Source: Acidaminococcus fermentans
Lineage (GTDB): Bacteria; Bacillota_C; Negativicutes; Acidaminococcales; Acidaminococcaceae
DNA length: 5,168 bases
NCBI GenBank assembly: GCA_004555735.1
Contig: SFHH01000144.1
Location: 1 to 5,168 of the forward strand
Reading direction: 5' to 3'
Both the position numbers and the translations under genes were made by a program. Under the pieces are notes generated by a model. The model had not been told where the DNA came from. It made no database searches and saw only the letters and a program-made list of their open reading frames with translations. Positions 4,951 through 5,168 of this stretch are shown piece by piece. Each line of letters starts with the position of its first letter. Position 1 is the stretch's first letter.

Positions 4951-5168
4951 ATGAAAGAGATTTTAGGTTATCTTCCGCAGAATGGTGCGGAATCTTCTGC
5001 CATACTGCAATGGATGGAACGCTATGGCGACCAGCTGCTCACCCGCATGCCGGAGGGTCACTTCACCGCCTCCGGCTTCATATTCAACCCCGACCGCACC
5101 AAAACCCTGATGATCTACCACAACATCTACCGCTCCTGGGCGTGGACGGGCGGCCATGCCGACGGCGA
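4951..5168 (+). CDS. Nudix hydrolase, 5' part (runs off the window)
   Basis: An open frame starts at ATG 4951 and stays open to the window end, giving 72 full codons (MKEILGYLPQNG... to ...WTGGHADG) plus two bases of a Asp/Glu codon. It is the N-terminal part of a Nudix hydrolase, the family that cleaves a nucleoside diphosphate linked to another group. The evidence is HFTASGFIFN (37-46), KTLMIYHNIYRSWAWTGGHADG (51-72, a strand leading into the Nudix box), and the acidic residue that follows. Gly68 would be the first glycine of the GX5EX7REUXEEXGU box; the catalytic glutamates lie beyond the edge. The substrate cannot be told. AAGGAGG sits 6 bases upstream. The gene is divergent from the 3D-domain gene with 48 bp between start codons, so it belongs to a separate transcription unit. 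A minus-strand open frame across it is a shadow. Confidence 0.88.
   Translation, partial: MKEILGYLPQNGAESSAILQWMERYGDQLLTRMPEGHFTASGFIFNPDRTKTLMIYHNIYRSWAWTGGHADG

Noticed and set aside
4963..5157. 64-codon minus-strand open frame at the right edge
   Set aside because: It is antisense to the Nudix gene, which has both a good SD site and a family motif; the minus frame has neither.

Overview
The window looks like a chromosomal housekeeping region of a low-to-mid GC Firmicute (Bacillota). The order of a YabE-like 3D-domain protein, RNase M5 (rnmV) and the 16S rRNA dimethyltransferase (rsmA/ksgA) is the classic Firmicute arrangement also found in Bacillus. A perfect CIRCE operator sits in front of groES-groEL, and Shine-Dalgarno sites are strong (AAGGAGG). 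GroEL sequence flavour and the fairly GC-rich third codon positions are compatible with a Negativicutes member such as an Acidaminococcaceae relative, but this is recollection of family resemblance, not a measured placement. No mobile element, CRISPR array, tRNA or rRNA is seen, and no gene looks broken. The only truncated gene is cut by the window edge.

Layout, right to left, because nearly everything is on the minus strand. At 4951-5168 (+) lies the first 72 codons of a Nudix hydrolase, divergent from the rest. A 48-bp intergenic gap carries two back-to-back Shine-Dalgarno sites that form a perfect 10-bp inverted repeat. Then come, all on the minus strand, a secreted DUF348-G5-3D cell-wall protein (4902-3916, TTG start), rnmV (3899-3354, GTG start), rsmA (3350-2496) and a small eight-cysteine protein (2499-2239). 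They are separated by 16 bp, 3 bp and a 4-bp ATGA overlap, so they probably form one operon. It ends in a hairpin terminator at 2218-2257.

The terminator T-tract runs directly into a sigmaA-type promoter (2202-2229) for groES-groEL, followed by CIRCE at 2164-2190. groES (2114-1824) and groEL (1750-119) are separated by 73 bp that hold a possible second promoter. A strong intrinsic terminator at 25-67 closes the operon.

Functionally the upper operon joins ribosome maturation (5S rRNA processing by RNase M5, late 16S methylation by RsmA) to a cell-wall protein and a metal-binding-type small protein of unknown role. The lower operon makes the chaperonin under HrcA/CIRCE heat-shock control. I see no clear evidence of an undescribed multi-gene system. 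The most worthwhile leads are the small Cys-rich protein coupled to rsmA, the divergent-SD inverted repeat, and the fused terminator/promoter between the two operons. No gene-free stretch exceeds 300 bases; the longest is 2115-2238.
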